Assembly: GCA_013396915.1 (NCBI GenBank)
Contig: VWZL01004590.1
Coordinates: 775,300 to 839,299, forward strand
Length of the DNA stretch: 64,000 nucleotides
Source: Stercorarius parasiticus
Taxonomy: Eukaryota > Chordata > Aves > Charadriiformes > Stercorariidae
Reading direction: 5' to 3'
Both the position numbers and the translations under genes were made by a program. Shown piece after piece: positions 35,200-64,000 of this stretch (position 1 is its first letter; every line of letters starts with the position of its first letter). The notes under the pieces were generated by a model that did not search any database, was not told the origin of the DNA, and saw only the letters and a list, made by a program, of their open reading frames with translations.

Positions 35200-35766
35200 A
35201 GAATCACAGAATTTTAGGGGCTGGAAGGGACCTTTGGAGATCATCTAGGCCAACCCCCCTGCCAAAGCAGGTTCACCTAGAGCAGGCTGGAGAGGAACGC
35301 ATCCAGGTGGGCTTTGAGTATCTCCAGAGCAGGAGACTCCACAATCTCTCTGGGCAGCCTGTTCCAGTGCTCTGGCACCCTCAAAGGAAAGAAGTTTTCT
35401 CTCATGTTGAGATGGAGTTTCCTGTGTTCTAGCTTGTGTCCGTCGCCCCTTATCCTGTCACCAGGCACCACTGTAAAGAGTCTGACAGCATCCTCTTTAC
35501 ACCCACTCTTTAGATAATTTATAAGCATTGATGAGATCCCCTCTCAGTCTTCTCTTCTCCAGGCTAAACAGACTTGGGTCTCTCAGCCTTTCCTCATAAG
35601 AGGTGCTCCAGTCCCTTGATCATCTTTGTAGACCTCTGCTGGACTCCCTCCAGCAGTTCCCGGTCCTTCTTAAACTAGGGAGCCCAAAACTGGACACAGT
35701 ACTCCAGATGTGGTCTCACCAAGGCAGAGTAGAGGGGAAGGATGATCTCCCTCAACCTGCTGGCTT
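35200..35766 (-). mobile_element. CR1 LINE 3' end, minus orientation
   Basis: The copy starts on the plus strand at 'agaatcacagaattttaggg' and extends through 'gcaggctggagaggaacgca', 'ctctctgggcagcctgttcc' and 'ccagatgtggtctcacca'. The minus strand still shows ORF2-end frames, including an [13 protein letters not shown] stretch typical of the CR1 reverse-transcriptase C-terminus. It is 5'-truncated. Confidence 0.95.
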
Positions 35767-36193
35767 CATTCTCATCTCTCAAACATCTCCATCTTACCCA
35801 GCGCATAGTAGAAGGCAAGTTCAGAGATGTCTTCACAAAAAACCCCAAGCAGAATTCAATTTTATTGTATAATTTTCTTCTGTGCAAAGAAAAGTCAGGT
35901 CTCACATGTAGAAAAGTTATGAACATCTCTTGGGTGTTGCCAGGAATTACTAAAGAATTAATAGGGTTTTGATTCATGAATATCCATTTGCATAATGTTT
36001 TAATAAGAGTAATAGACCATTTATGGAAACTCTAGTGTACCTAATTCAGGCTAGATAGCCAACTGTAATTTATGAATGTAATATAACTTTTGTGATACAA
36101 AGTACACTTTATATGTCTATAAACTAAATGCTAGGGACTGTAGACTGGGAACTTTGAGGTAAAATACTGAAAAGGCTTCCCCAGTACTCAACC

Positions 36194-36582
36194 CTAGAAT
36201 CACAGAATCGTCTAGGTTGGAAGGGACCTTTAAAATCATTGAGTCCAACCATCAACCTAACACTGCCAAAACCCACCACTAAACCATGTCCCTAAGCACC
36301 ACATCTACAAGTCTTTTAAATACCTCCAGAGATGGCAGTTGCACCACTGCCCTGGGCAGCCTGTTCCAGTGCTTAAGAACCCTTTCAGTGAAGTAATTTT
36401 TCCTAATATCCAGTCTAAACCTCAACTGGCGTAACTTGAGGCTATTTCCTCTTGTCCGGCAATAAGGTCTCCCCTCAGCCTCCTTTTCTCCAGGCTAAAC
36501 AACCCCAGTTGCCTCAGCCGTTCCTCTTAAGACTTGTGCTCTAGACCCCTCATCAGCTTCGTTGCCCTTCTTTGGACTCACT
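36194..36582 (-). mobile_element. CR1 LINE 3' end, minus orientation
   Basis: The plus strand starts 'agaatcacagaatcgtctag', then 'gttggaagggacctttaaaa', 'ccctgggcagcctgttccag' and 'cctccttttctccaggctaa', and ends near 'cccttctttggactcact'. It belongs to the same subfamily as the fragment at 4,050-4,156 and lies only about 160 bases downstream (in the transcription sense) of a CSMD exon. Confidence 0.95.
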
Positions 36583-36742
36583 TCATTTTCCAATATAGAA
36601 ATGCAAAAACTGAAACTAAGGTGGCAATAAGTTCCTAAAGATCAGGTTTCTGAATTATATCCTAATATTTTGAGGACAGGGTAAAGGATAATGCCTGAAA
36701 TAAGTCATTAGAAAATGGAGAATATATGAGACAGTTTCTTAC

Positions 36743-36916
36743 CTCTGCAGTTGGGTAAAGGGCTGCTCCACTGCCCATTGCTTCGGCACTGTGCTCGAGA
36801 AGCACCCTGAAGTAAGTATCCAGTGTTGCAAGTAAAATTTACAACATCATTTAAATTGAACTCACTGCCATTAGTCATTCCGTGAGCTGGGTTCCCAGGA
36901 TGTCCACATGTGATCG
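36743..36916 (-). CDS. CSMD3: CSMD-family sushi exon (4th in order here), probably CSMD3
   Basis: This 174-base exon runs from acceptor TTTTAACAG to donor GTAAGA and is phase 1 at both ends. It encodes one sushi (CCP) domain: ITCGHPGNPAHG, then FNLNDVVNFTCNTGYLLQG, then CRSNGQWSSPLPNC, with the four cysteines and the tryptophan of the fold. CSMD proteins are very large single-pass membrane proteins of CUB and sushi domains, expressed in the nervous system and linked to complement control and dendrite development. The match is to the C-terminal run of sushi domains; CSMD3 fits best from memory, CSMD1 and CSMD2 less well. The next CSMD exon (expected to begin with a VNCSDPG-like motif) is not found before the ROR1 kringle exon. 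Confidence 0.88.
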
Positions 36917-54915
<17,999 letters not shown>

Positions 54916-55110
54916 CCTTACAACTTGGCCTTTCATTGCCTACACTCCAGGTTCCATTAGTCCTGCACTGTATGAGTCTTCGACCCAATAAATAATATCC
55001 AGGACTGCAGCTGAGCATGACTTGAGCTCCATACTCATTCAGTGACCCAGAAATCAGCCTCCAGACAACATGTTCTGAGAGCAGAGTTTCTATGCCGGGG
55101 CAAGTTACAG
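54916..55110 (-). CDS. CSMD3: CSMD-family sushi exon (1st in order here), probably CSMD3
   Basis: This 195-base exon runs from acceptor TCTTCACAG to donor GTGAG and is phase 1 at both ends. It encodes one sushi domain of about 65 residues: VTCPGIETLLSEHVVW, RLISGSLNEYGAQVML, SCSPGYYLLGRR, QCRTNGTWSVGNERPSC. It is seven residues longer than the three other sushi exons because of the SEHVVWRLISGS segment before the second cysteine, which I recall as present in CSMD proteins at this place. The donor is GTGAG rather than GTAAG. Earlier CSMD exons would lie beyond the right edge of the window. Confidence 0.88.
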
Positions 55111-56538
55111 CTGTGAAGAAAAGACACTTAAATATTAGCATTCTACTCATAAGTTTCTTCACAGAATATGTCTTGCCTTACTGGCAGAAGTATTGCAATG
55201 TAAAATTAAGCGTACCATAAGCATTTTTGAAATACAAGTTCCAGGAAAATAATGAACATCATACAGTGAGTATTACAAATTGAGCAGAAGTATGTAGTCC
55301 ATTTTCATTTTAGTGAGATGCAGTGGAACGATGACATACTGTTATGCTCTCTAATGCAATTTATGTAAAAATTGAAGAAACAGAACACATCACAAACCAC
55401 AGTGGATGTAAAAGGGAAAGCAAATAATGCTATGTTATTTTTGCAAATGCTCAAGTGATGCTTTATTTTTCTATCCATGATATGCACTTTAGGAAAGCTC
55501 TAACAAGTTCTTAAAACAGGTTGCCATAAATGCTGTTAACGCACATTGAAATGCTAATTACTATTAAATGGTTCACTGTGGGTATTCAGGAAAATTATTA
55601 CATTCCAGGTTAGAACACTGGACATAAAAAAGAAAGATAACATTTAGAGAGAGTTTTAGAGTGATTTCAGTTCTGTTCCTTTTAGTATTTCAGGTTTTGT
55701 AAGAGAATGCAGTTACTCCCAACAGACAAGAACAGTAGTTTATGTTTGTCATAAGGCTTAATATAGTTACCAACCATATACAGCATAAAGTATAAATACT
55801 TCTCAATTTCAAACTGATGCTCTGTAATTCAAGACAAAGTACACAGAATATTTACAATATTTAGGAGATTGATGCGAATTTTATCTCAATGTGCTTACGT
55901 CTCTGTAAAGATTAGACTAGTTTTATGAAAATATTTGTGATTATTTTATTTAAAAATAGCTGTACTTGGCATCTTAAACCATGTTGTTCAGAATTTCCCT
56001 GCTACAGAAAAAGTCTGAATGAATTAGTGACTGTATCCCAAAGAATACTTTAGAAAAAACTACTACCCCAAAGCTCTACTTTACAAGGAAAACCAAACTA
56101 ATAAAAAACATGTAACAGAAATTTAGTTTCTCTTCTTTTGTTTCTCTTATATGTTGCTAAACAAGAGATGACAAATTTTCTACATATTTGGTATTCTTAG
56201 GAATCATTACCTCTGGTCTTTTGTACAACATACTCAATTCACCATGCTGTTTAGTAAGAAAAAAGCATTAGGAGGAAGCGTGTAAAAGCTCCAAACTATA
56301 CTGAAAAAAATAAAAATATTCTCATTTATGCTATTATCAATTTAAACCACTCTATCAGGGAAAGGAGTAATAAAACTGACAAAAAATAATTACATATTCT
56401 GTAGCCTTTGACCTGTCTGAGAGGTATAAAGCGATTTTATCATGAGTATGATTGTGTGATGAAAGAGACTAGTTCAGGCAATCACTGAAAAGCAGGGAAA
56501 GTGATGGAAAAAGAATTCCTGTTAAAATTTAGATTTTC

Positions 56539-57240
56539 ATAGAATCATAGAATGTGTTGGGTTGGAAGGCACCTTTAAAGGTCATCTAGTCCAACCCCCC
56601 TGCAGTAAGCAGGGACATCTTCAACTAGATCAGATTGCTCAGAGCCTCATCAAGCCTGGCGTTGAACGTCTCCAGGGATGGGGCCTCCACTACCTCTCTG
56701 GGCAACCTGTTCCAGTGCCTCACCACCCTCATTGTAAAGAACTTCTTCCTAATGTCTGATCTAAACCTACTCTGCTCCAGTTTAAAACCACCGCCCCTCA
56801 TCCTATTGCTACATGGCCTTGCAAACAGCCCCTCCCCAGCTTTCTTGCAGGCCCCCTTCAGGTACTGGAAGGCTGCTATAAGGTCTCCCCAGAGCCTTCT
56901 CTTCTCCAGGCTGAACAACCCCAATTATCTCAAACTGTCTTCGCAGGAGAGGTGCTCCAGCCTTCTGATCATCTTTATGGCCCTCCTCTGGACCCGCTCC
57001 AACAGGTCCATGTCCTTCTTGTGCTGAGGGCTCCAGAGTTGGACACACTATTCCAGGTGGGGTCTCATGAGAGTAGAGTAGAGGGGGAGAATCACCTCCC
57101 TCAATCTGCTCGTCACAGTTCTTTTGATGCAACCCAGGATGCAACTGGCTTTCTGGGCTGCGAGCGCACATTGTTAGCTCATGTCCAGCTTTTCATCCAC
57201 CAGTACCCTCAAGTCGTTTTCTGCAGGGCTGCTATCTCAA
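56539..57240 (-). mobile_element. CR1 LINE 3' end, the longest copy here
   Basis: The plus strand starts 'catagaatcatagaatgtg' and runs through 'gttggaaggcacctttaaag', 'gcctccactacctctctggg', 'aacaggtccatgtccttctt' and 'atgcaactggctttctgggc' to about 57,240. On the minus strand the tail of ORF2 is legible in broken frames. It is relatively well preserved and 5'-truncated. Confidence 0.95.
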
Positions 57241-58691
57241 TTTTCACCACTTTTCAGAATAGCTTTGATAATGCTAGAATTATACATCAACCTTTTCCAG
57301 TAGTTATTTTACCCATGGTAAGTTCTACCATCCAGAAAATACAGAGCTGGTACTATAGCATATCAGTGAAGATGTGTAAGAATTTATGAAGGGGAAATCA
57401 TCTGAAGAACTCCCGCATGACAGATTATAAGGTTAAAGGTTATTTTCTCAGATTTTTTTCAGTATATCTTAGGAAGAAGTGCCAGCATACAATCACTTTG
57501 AAACTTAATAGTTCTTTACTTTGGCCTTTATAATAATATTCTAACTAGTTATGGACAGTTTCCCAGGTTAAAGGAGGACTTCCTACTTCCTAATTTAATT
57601 TAATTTGACACCGATACTAAACTGTGTTTCATAGCTACTCAAAGATTATAAATTATTAACCAAGGAACATTTTTTTCTTATTTGTTGTTAAATAGAATAA
57701 CCATATTAAAGCACTTCACTTAACACCTTGGAGTCAAAATCATATAGGTCTGTCAGAAGACAAAAAACAAATTTTAAACAGGTACTTAATACCCCTCAAA
57801 TTTAACATTTTTATCACTTTTCCTTTCAAACAATACTTCTATTAGTTCTTTCAGAGATGAAAGCAAGCTTCTTATTTAGTCTAATATTAAAAATTTTAGT
57901 TTTAACCACAGGGGATATCTCAAGACACTTAGAGATAAGAGACTCAGCTATTTCAGAATATGTAAATAAGCCACATAGATTTGTCCTCTCCATACTGACG
58001 ATAGTATGTAATTCGTTCTTTCTTTATCTAAATACTTAGAATCTTGTTGCAAGCACACTTTACAAACCACTATCAGATTCTGATACATTACTGTACACTT
58101 CCTAACTGAAGATGTTACTGAGCACAGAACATACTTCTAGACTGTGTTGATGTAATCAACTAAAACTGTTGCTTAAAAAAATTTAATTTTACAGGGACTG
58201 ATTTTGATTTATTATTTTCCAAATCCTTCAAGAAATAAAAAAAGACCATTAACAGATGCTTGATTTTGTGCACATGGTTTATGAATGAGTGCATCAATTT
58301 GACTCTCATAGTCTCCCCTCTTGCAAATTATGGGCTGGGCACTATTTTAATTGTCATTTAAATAGATGAAACTTCGTAAGGGATAATCTCAATTTCTGAC
58401 AGATGTGAAGATGTTCTCTCTTCTCTCCAGGTATTTTTTATACAGAAATGTATGAATAATATTGCTTTACACAAAGTATAGGTCAGAAAACATAACTGTT
58501 GTTTGAAATTATGATTAAGATTACACATTTTAATGACGTGACAATCTCCATGTACTGATAATTCTGAACAGTCTCAAAAGCAGGGAATTCATAATGAGAT
58601 ATACCTACCATAAAAAAGACCAAAAATGGAGTTGTTCTATAAGCCCAGGTATATTTGCTACTCAAGACATGAGCAAAATGTTCACTACATA

Positions 58692-58918
58692 GGGAGTTCC
58701 ACCTAAACATGAGGAGGAACTTCTTTACTTTGAGGGTGGCAGAGCACTGGAACAGGCTGCCCAGAGAGGTGGTGGAGTCTCCATCTCCGGAGACATTCAA
58801 AACCCGCCTGGACGCGTTCCTGTGCAACCTGCTCTAGGTGACCCTGCTCTGGCAGGGGGGTTGGACTAGATGATCTCCAGAGGTCCCTTCCAACCCCTAC
58901 CATTCTGTGATTCTGTGA
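58692..58918 (+). mobile_element. Short CR1 LINE 3' end, plus orientation
   Basis: It starts at 'gggagttccacctaaacatg', contains 'cagagaggtggtggagtctc' and 'ggttggactagatgatctcc', and ends with the perfect CR1 octamer-type tail 'attctgtgattctgtga'. It is severely 5'-truncated and probably among the younger copies. Confidence 0.95.
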
Positions 58919-60088
58919 AAACGTTTACTATATGAACAGTGGCAATGACCAAAAAAACATAACACGATTTTTGCAACTACAACAACTAAAATCTAACAAG
59001 AATTTGTGCAGTAGTATGCTCAGCCTTTAGTGTTTTAACTCTTCATAATGATTCATTCTTTGTAATTTTGTTATTTTATTTACTTACTCTTCTGGTCAAC
59101 AAACACATTGCACTATCAATATTTTCCCAGGATGTGAATACCAGAAGACTGACTCTTCCCTTTTACTGAGTTGTTCTTTTGTCTACAAGCCTTTGCTTGC
59201 CTTCCTTTATTGTTACATGAGCAAAAAAAAAAAAAAAAAGTACAGCTTATGCTATTCCAAGAATATCTTGAATTTTGTGACTCTGAATGTAATTATTGTT
59301 TCAAGAGAAAAAAAAAAAGTCAAGTACAATGCATGTGATGGAAAAAATATCTCAATGACCGAAACTTGCTATTATTATTTGCAAGTGTAATGGCATCTGA
59401 TACTTGGTTGCCGTTCTTCAGCAGGTAGTTAACAACCGCAAAGAAAGGGAAAGGGAATTTTTGTATTACTGTATTTTGAACTTATAATGCAAAAATTAGA
59501 ACTATATTGTTCAAATACACCCTTTTGACTCAATTCACTATTAGCTTAAAAAAAAGCAAGATTAAGGTCAAGTCATGTATTATGTTTGAGACACTAGTGT
59601 GGTTTAAATTCATGGGTATTAGTAAAATAAGACAGTAGGAAAACAAATAATCCCAGACACCACAGAATCTAAGAATAAAGACCTAAGAACAAAATACAAC
59701 TACTTGAGCAAGTTGATAATTTCAGTATGCTAGTAGAAAAAAAGCCTCAGAGAAAAAAAACAAGCACTTGTTGTCGTTCAATATATTTAAATGGGAAAGG
59801 CTTCAAGACCTCAAATTAGATAAACAAAAGCATCACACGGTATTCTATATCAGTCTGTCAATCCAGTCAGCTATGTCAAGTCAATCTGTTATAAGTCTAA
59901 TGTATTTGGACTAATCTAAAATGCTTAAACTAATTAACGGTTTTACTACATATCACTGATAAGTACTAAGCCCTTAGTAAGTACTCGATGTTACATACCA
60001 AACCTTGAAAAAATACTGCAAAAATTACTTACTGACCTCAGGATTTATCAAAGAAAATTTTACGAGAATTATTTCGTATCATGTTCTG

Positions 60089-60556
60089 AATCATAGAATC
60101 ACAGAATGATTAGAGTTGGAAGGGATCTTAAAGATTATCTAGTTACAACACCCCCGCCATGGGCAGGGACACCTCNACTCAAACTATCTTCATAGGAGAG
60201 GTGTTCCAGCCCTCTGATCATCTTTGTGGCCCTCCTCTGGACCCACTCGAACAGGTCCATGTCTTTCTTATGTTGGGCGCCCCAGATCTGGATGCAGTAC
60301 TCCAGGTGGGGTCTCCTGAGAGTGGAGTAGAGGAGCGGAGTCACCTCTCTCGACCTGCTGGACATGCTTCTTTTGAATGCAGCCCAGGATGCATTTGGCT
60401 TTCTGGGCTGCAAGTGTGCATTGCCGACTCATGTTGAGCTTCTCATCAACCAACACACCCAAGTCTTTTCCTCCCGGCTGTTCTCAATCCATTCTTTGCC
60501 CAGCCTATATTTGTGCTTGAAAATACCCTGACCCAGGTGCAGGACCTTGCAGGACT
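60089..60556 (-). mobile_element. CR1 LINE 3' end with internal gap at the N
   Basis: The plus strand starts 'aatcatagaatcacagaatg', reaches 'gggcagggacacctcn' and then jumps to 'actcaaactatcttcatagg'. Compared with the copy at 56,539-57,240, roughly 330 bases of the element are absent exactly at the undetermined base (60,176). After that it follows CR1 to 'tgacccaggtgcaggacctt'. The minus strand shows the ORF2 end (LRRPHLEYCIQIW). Confidence 0.95.
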
Positions 60557-63500
60557 TTATTCCCAAACTACTTATGATTCATAGTTCTATAACTAGACAT
60601 TGTACAAACATATTTCTGATTATTTTCTAATTAATTTCTAGATAAAAATCAATGTCTGAACCATCACTGTTATAGTTCAGCACACCATAGCTTCCAAAAA
60701 TATCTACAGTGAAATCTGCAATATGCAGGTTATGCAAAGGTAACATTAGCTGTTCTTCAAAATGTTTGATACTAGAGAAATTAGCAAAAACCAATGAAGG
60801 ACCCGATTTAAATTTTTGAATGAGCATATTAAAGGGATAATGGAAAAGAGCAATAAAGTTATGTAGTTACAGGAACCATCCCAGGCAATTAAAATGTTAG
60901 AAAAATTAATTAACCACAAAGTCAATTTCCTAGGTTAGGCATCCACTTACTTCTATGACAAGGAAAGCAAGTAAGAACAGAGGCTAACAAGTTATCCTAT
61001 TTCTGCAGTATTTTTGTTAAGAAACATATACTGGTCCAGATCTCAGCACCAACACACGCGGATTATAACCAATATGGGTACATTTTATATGTAGTTATAT
61101 AGAAATACTGTATAATATTGTATACCTTCAAATTTTTGGTTTACAAGTTATGGTACTTTGCTTTAGAGAACTGGTAGGGTACCCTGGCATAATCAGAAAA
61201 AAACCTGACATCATGATCTTGCAATAAGTGAAGACATTCAGTCTTCTGATCTTGTGAAGAGAAACATGGAAGTAAATCATAATATTTGCTGTCATTATTA
61301 GTTCACCTTCTGGCACAATATTTTAAATCATTTCTGTTCAAAAAAACACAGTGCACAGAACTGAAAGTTCTGCTTTGTATTAATTAGATCCTACTTTAAT
61401 GCTCTTTTCTACATATTTTTTTAAAGTAGCTTTAGGCCTGCAGATTTCCTATGGAACAAAAAAGGTTATATTTCCATTAATTTCAAGTTATCAGGTGTCT
61501 GTACATCTTTTTCCTACATGTCTAGCTAAACTAAAATCGGGCATTAATAATAATCATAATTATAATATCCTTAAGAATTTGCATTAGTCATTTTCTAGTA
61601 TACAAAAAAGTTTATTTTAAAAAAAGTTTCCTGCTGTCCCAGAGAACATTTCTTTTTGTGTTGCTTTGTCACGAAAAAAGTGATGTTTGACTTGTTAAAG
61701 AATTATGTTTTAATGTTCACCCTAGTTCTTCTAAAAGTAAAATACATACTTAAACTTTCCTTAGTGCAAACACTGGGACTGTACCACATCTCAAACTAGC
61801 AGAATTTTCTAGTACTGGAATGAACTGTTTGTAAAAGCAAACTCATTACTGAGATTTCTTTTCATGGAACATGAATTTTGGAACAAGAAAATGCAAACTA
61901 ATAGCATTAAACTATACATACTAAGCACAGAAAGAAGTTCTCTTTTGCTTCAGAACAGGGTTAGTATGACCTCCTTCATTGACTCAAGAGCTCATACCAT
62001 TTTTTTCAGTAGTTTCCTCTTATCACATAATGCATTTTCTACTACTGACACAGTGAGACACAACTCATTCTTTCTAGCTCTTTCAATTCTTAAGAATGGT
62101 ATAAAACAACTGTTTCTCTATATTATTCAGAGAAAAAGTGAACAACGCATTCAATCTATGAACAGACTTTAACAACAGCAACTACTAAATTCAATTGCTG
62201 TGGAGGGAGAACCAGGATTTAGATCAGTATTTGTATTTTGTGAACAGTCAGTGTCAAGTGTCCACAAAATCAAAAAGCCTAAGAAAATATATTTAGTGAC
62301 TTACAAAAAAATAACTGTTCTCATCTGTCATCTTTAGCACATGAAATGTAGAGAGACAGTCCAAGTCACAAGGATGTTCAGGAAAGAATGTATACTACTT
62401 CTTTTCTCATTTCTATCAGCTTTGAAATTTTGTACCCAAGCCAAAAACCACTGTACAAGATGAAAAAGGAAAATCACTTCTAGAACACTGAAAAATCTAG
62501 ATTTCTAAATCAGAGGAAATTCACAAGAGAAAGAGAAAGACACCCAGGAAAACAAGCACATGGTGAAAAATATTTAAAAATATAAATAAAAAGTGTAAAA
62601 ACAAAAGAAGTGTCTCAGACGAATGGACTGACCCTCACCAACACCTTTAGATGACTTTGTTTCTTTAAAAATAATTACAGATACTATTGCAAGCATGAAT
62701 CTCTCTATTCAGTAAATAACTTAGATATCCAAGTGCACCTCTGGATTGAATTTAGGGACAAATACATATCAATTTTGCATTGATGGCTGTTCCGTTCTAT
62801 TTGAATCTTTCAGTCTCTGCTTTGGAAGACTTTATTTCTCTACACTTGATGATATATATTCTGAAGAAAGTGAGGCACTAAACAATAAGAAGAATAATGT
62901 TGACTAGTTAGTCACAAACAAAATGTAATAATTATGCTATAATGATGCAATTTTACACAATAATAGCAAGAGATTATATCATCCAAATGAGAGGAAGGAA
63001 ATTTCATTTGTGTTCTTTTCCCTTTTTAACTTGTCACTGCAAGAATCAGCATCTGTATTTCCATAGTAGCAGGAAAAATTCAAATCATATCTAATTAAAG
63101 GGAATAGACAAAAAAAAATCGTATAGGATTGTTTTAGGTTTGTTTGTTTTATAATCTTAGAAAGATGGAAACTTATGACTTTTCACAAGAGTACTTTACA
63201 AGTGTGTAAAAATGCTGACGATAAGTAGAATAGTGTTTCTCAGCTAAGTATAGTTGCAACTTAAAACCTTAAATTTGTAATCATGCCTATATATCCTTTC
63301 CTTTCTGTTTAAGCATTATCCAAATGATATTACTTGGTGTAAAAGTTACTGGGGCAGTTTACATGGCATACAGTAAGGAAAAAATCATGCAAAAACCAGT
63401 GCTCATCTATAGTTTTACACCAATGTTGTTTGATTTATTCATATTTCTTGGATATATCTACACCTTTTGGATAGGATGTTTTTTGGAACTGTATATCACA

Positions 63501-64000
63501 CTCACTTCTCTGTCCGACAGTAATGTACTAATTTACAAGTTTCAGAAGAAAGATTTTGCATACTTTGCACAGTGTTGTGTGTCCATATGTAAAGTTACTA
63601 CTATATGGTCACTCTCTAAAGAGACCTGATTTAAATTGTCCTGACTTAAAGTATCGCCTGATAAAGGCTTTAAATAGCATACAGATAGACATCGCTAGTT
63701 CCCTTCATCATGTGCAAAGAGACCTCTATGTAGAATAACTGAAGCAAGTTGCTTATCTGTCATTCAGTTAAGCTTTCTTAATAGATATCGGTTGATTGGT
63801 ATTTCATGTAATTAAATTCAATAGCCTACTGTCCAGGATCCATCTGTGTCTTGCTGTATGACCAGCACAAATCATATTTCTCATAGTTCAAATGTGATGT
63901 AAATACTTCTAATGAAAAGAAAGGAGTTCCAAACATCTGCCTCAGGCATTATATTATCAGAGATACTTTGCAAAACAAACTGCACTGATTTGCTGATCTG

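Larger units (their letters stand above)
30831..36742. other. Junction interval between ROR1 and CSMD sequence
   Basis: No coding exon was found between the ROR1 kringle exon and the first CSMD exon. The first few hundred bases resemble the ROR1 side. From about 31.0-31.3 kb onward the sequence becomes AT-rich and CpG-poor like the CSMD side. There is no run of N. The interval contains CR1 copies (32,392-32,700; 35,200-35,766; 36,194-36,582), an 85-base tandem duplication (33,261-33,418) and a TA repeat (34,602-34,622). The join of two normally unlinked loci must lie here. Confidence 0.7.
55111..64000 (-). other. CSMD intron reaching the right edge
   Basis: Nearly 8.9 kb of AT-rich sequence without a recognisable exon. 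It contains three CR1 copies (56,539-57,240; 58,692-58,918; 60,089-60,556), an A-run near 59,223 and a single undetermined base at 60,176. Short frames such as plus 63,324-63,629 show no features. Confidence 0.7.

Noticed and set aside
56625..57171. Open frames of 99-130 codons on both strands near 57 kb
   Set aside because: They are remnants and antisense shadows of CR1 ORF2, not host genes.

Overview
The window looks like avian nuclear DNA. It has short coding exons separated by kilobase introns with GT-AG borders, many 5'-truncated CR1 LINE copies carrying the bird-type 3' end, one avian ERV-type LTR fragment, and proteins very close to the human orthologues as I remember them. There is no bacterial-style gene organisation; nearly all short open frames are chance. 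All gene names come from reading translations by eye, not from a search.

Left part (about 1-31,000, moderate GC, visible CpGs). Everything recognisable is on the minus strand. The 3' half of ROR1 is present as three clean exons: kringle (30,585-30,830), transmembrane (25,836-26,047) and a large last exon with the tyrosine (pseudo)kinase and C-terminal tail (20,622-22,046), followed by an AT-rich 3' UTR. Further downstream an exon of UBE2U lies at 8,782-8,908, and a well-bordered small exon of uncertain ownership at 167-251. ROR1 followed by UBE2U in the same orientation is the normal vertebrate order. An ERV LTR fragment (about 13,660-13,976) and CR1 fragments (4,050-4,156; 28,946-29,428) are embedded here.

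Right part (about 31,000-64,000, AT-rich, CpG-poor). It holds four consecutive minus-strand exons that each encode one sushi/CCP domain (54,916-55,110; 51,023-51,196; 41,096-41,269; 36,743-36,916). All are phase 1-1 and join in frame. They match the CSMD family, best CSMD3 from memory. Seven further CR1 copies lie in this part.

The main observation is that the CSMD exons run straight into the ROR1 kringle exon on the same strand. The ROR1 Ig and Frizzled exons and the rest of CSMD are absent. These genes are on different chromosomes in human and, as far as I recall, in chicken. The join therefore lies between 30,831 and 36,742, probably near 31.0-31.3 kb where composition changes. It is either an assembly chimera (my favoured reading), a species-specific rearrangement, or a duplicated mosaic locus. 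The splice phases would permit an in-frame sushi-kringle-TM-kinase transcript, so it deserves a direct test.
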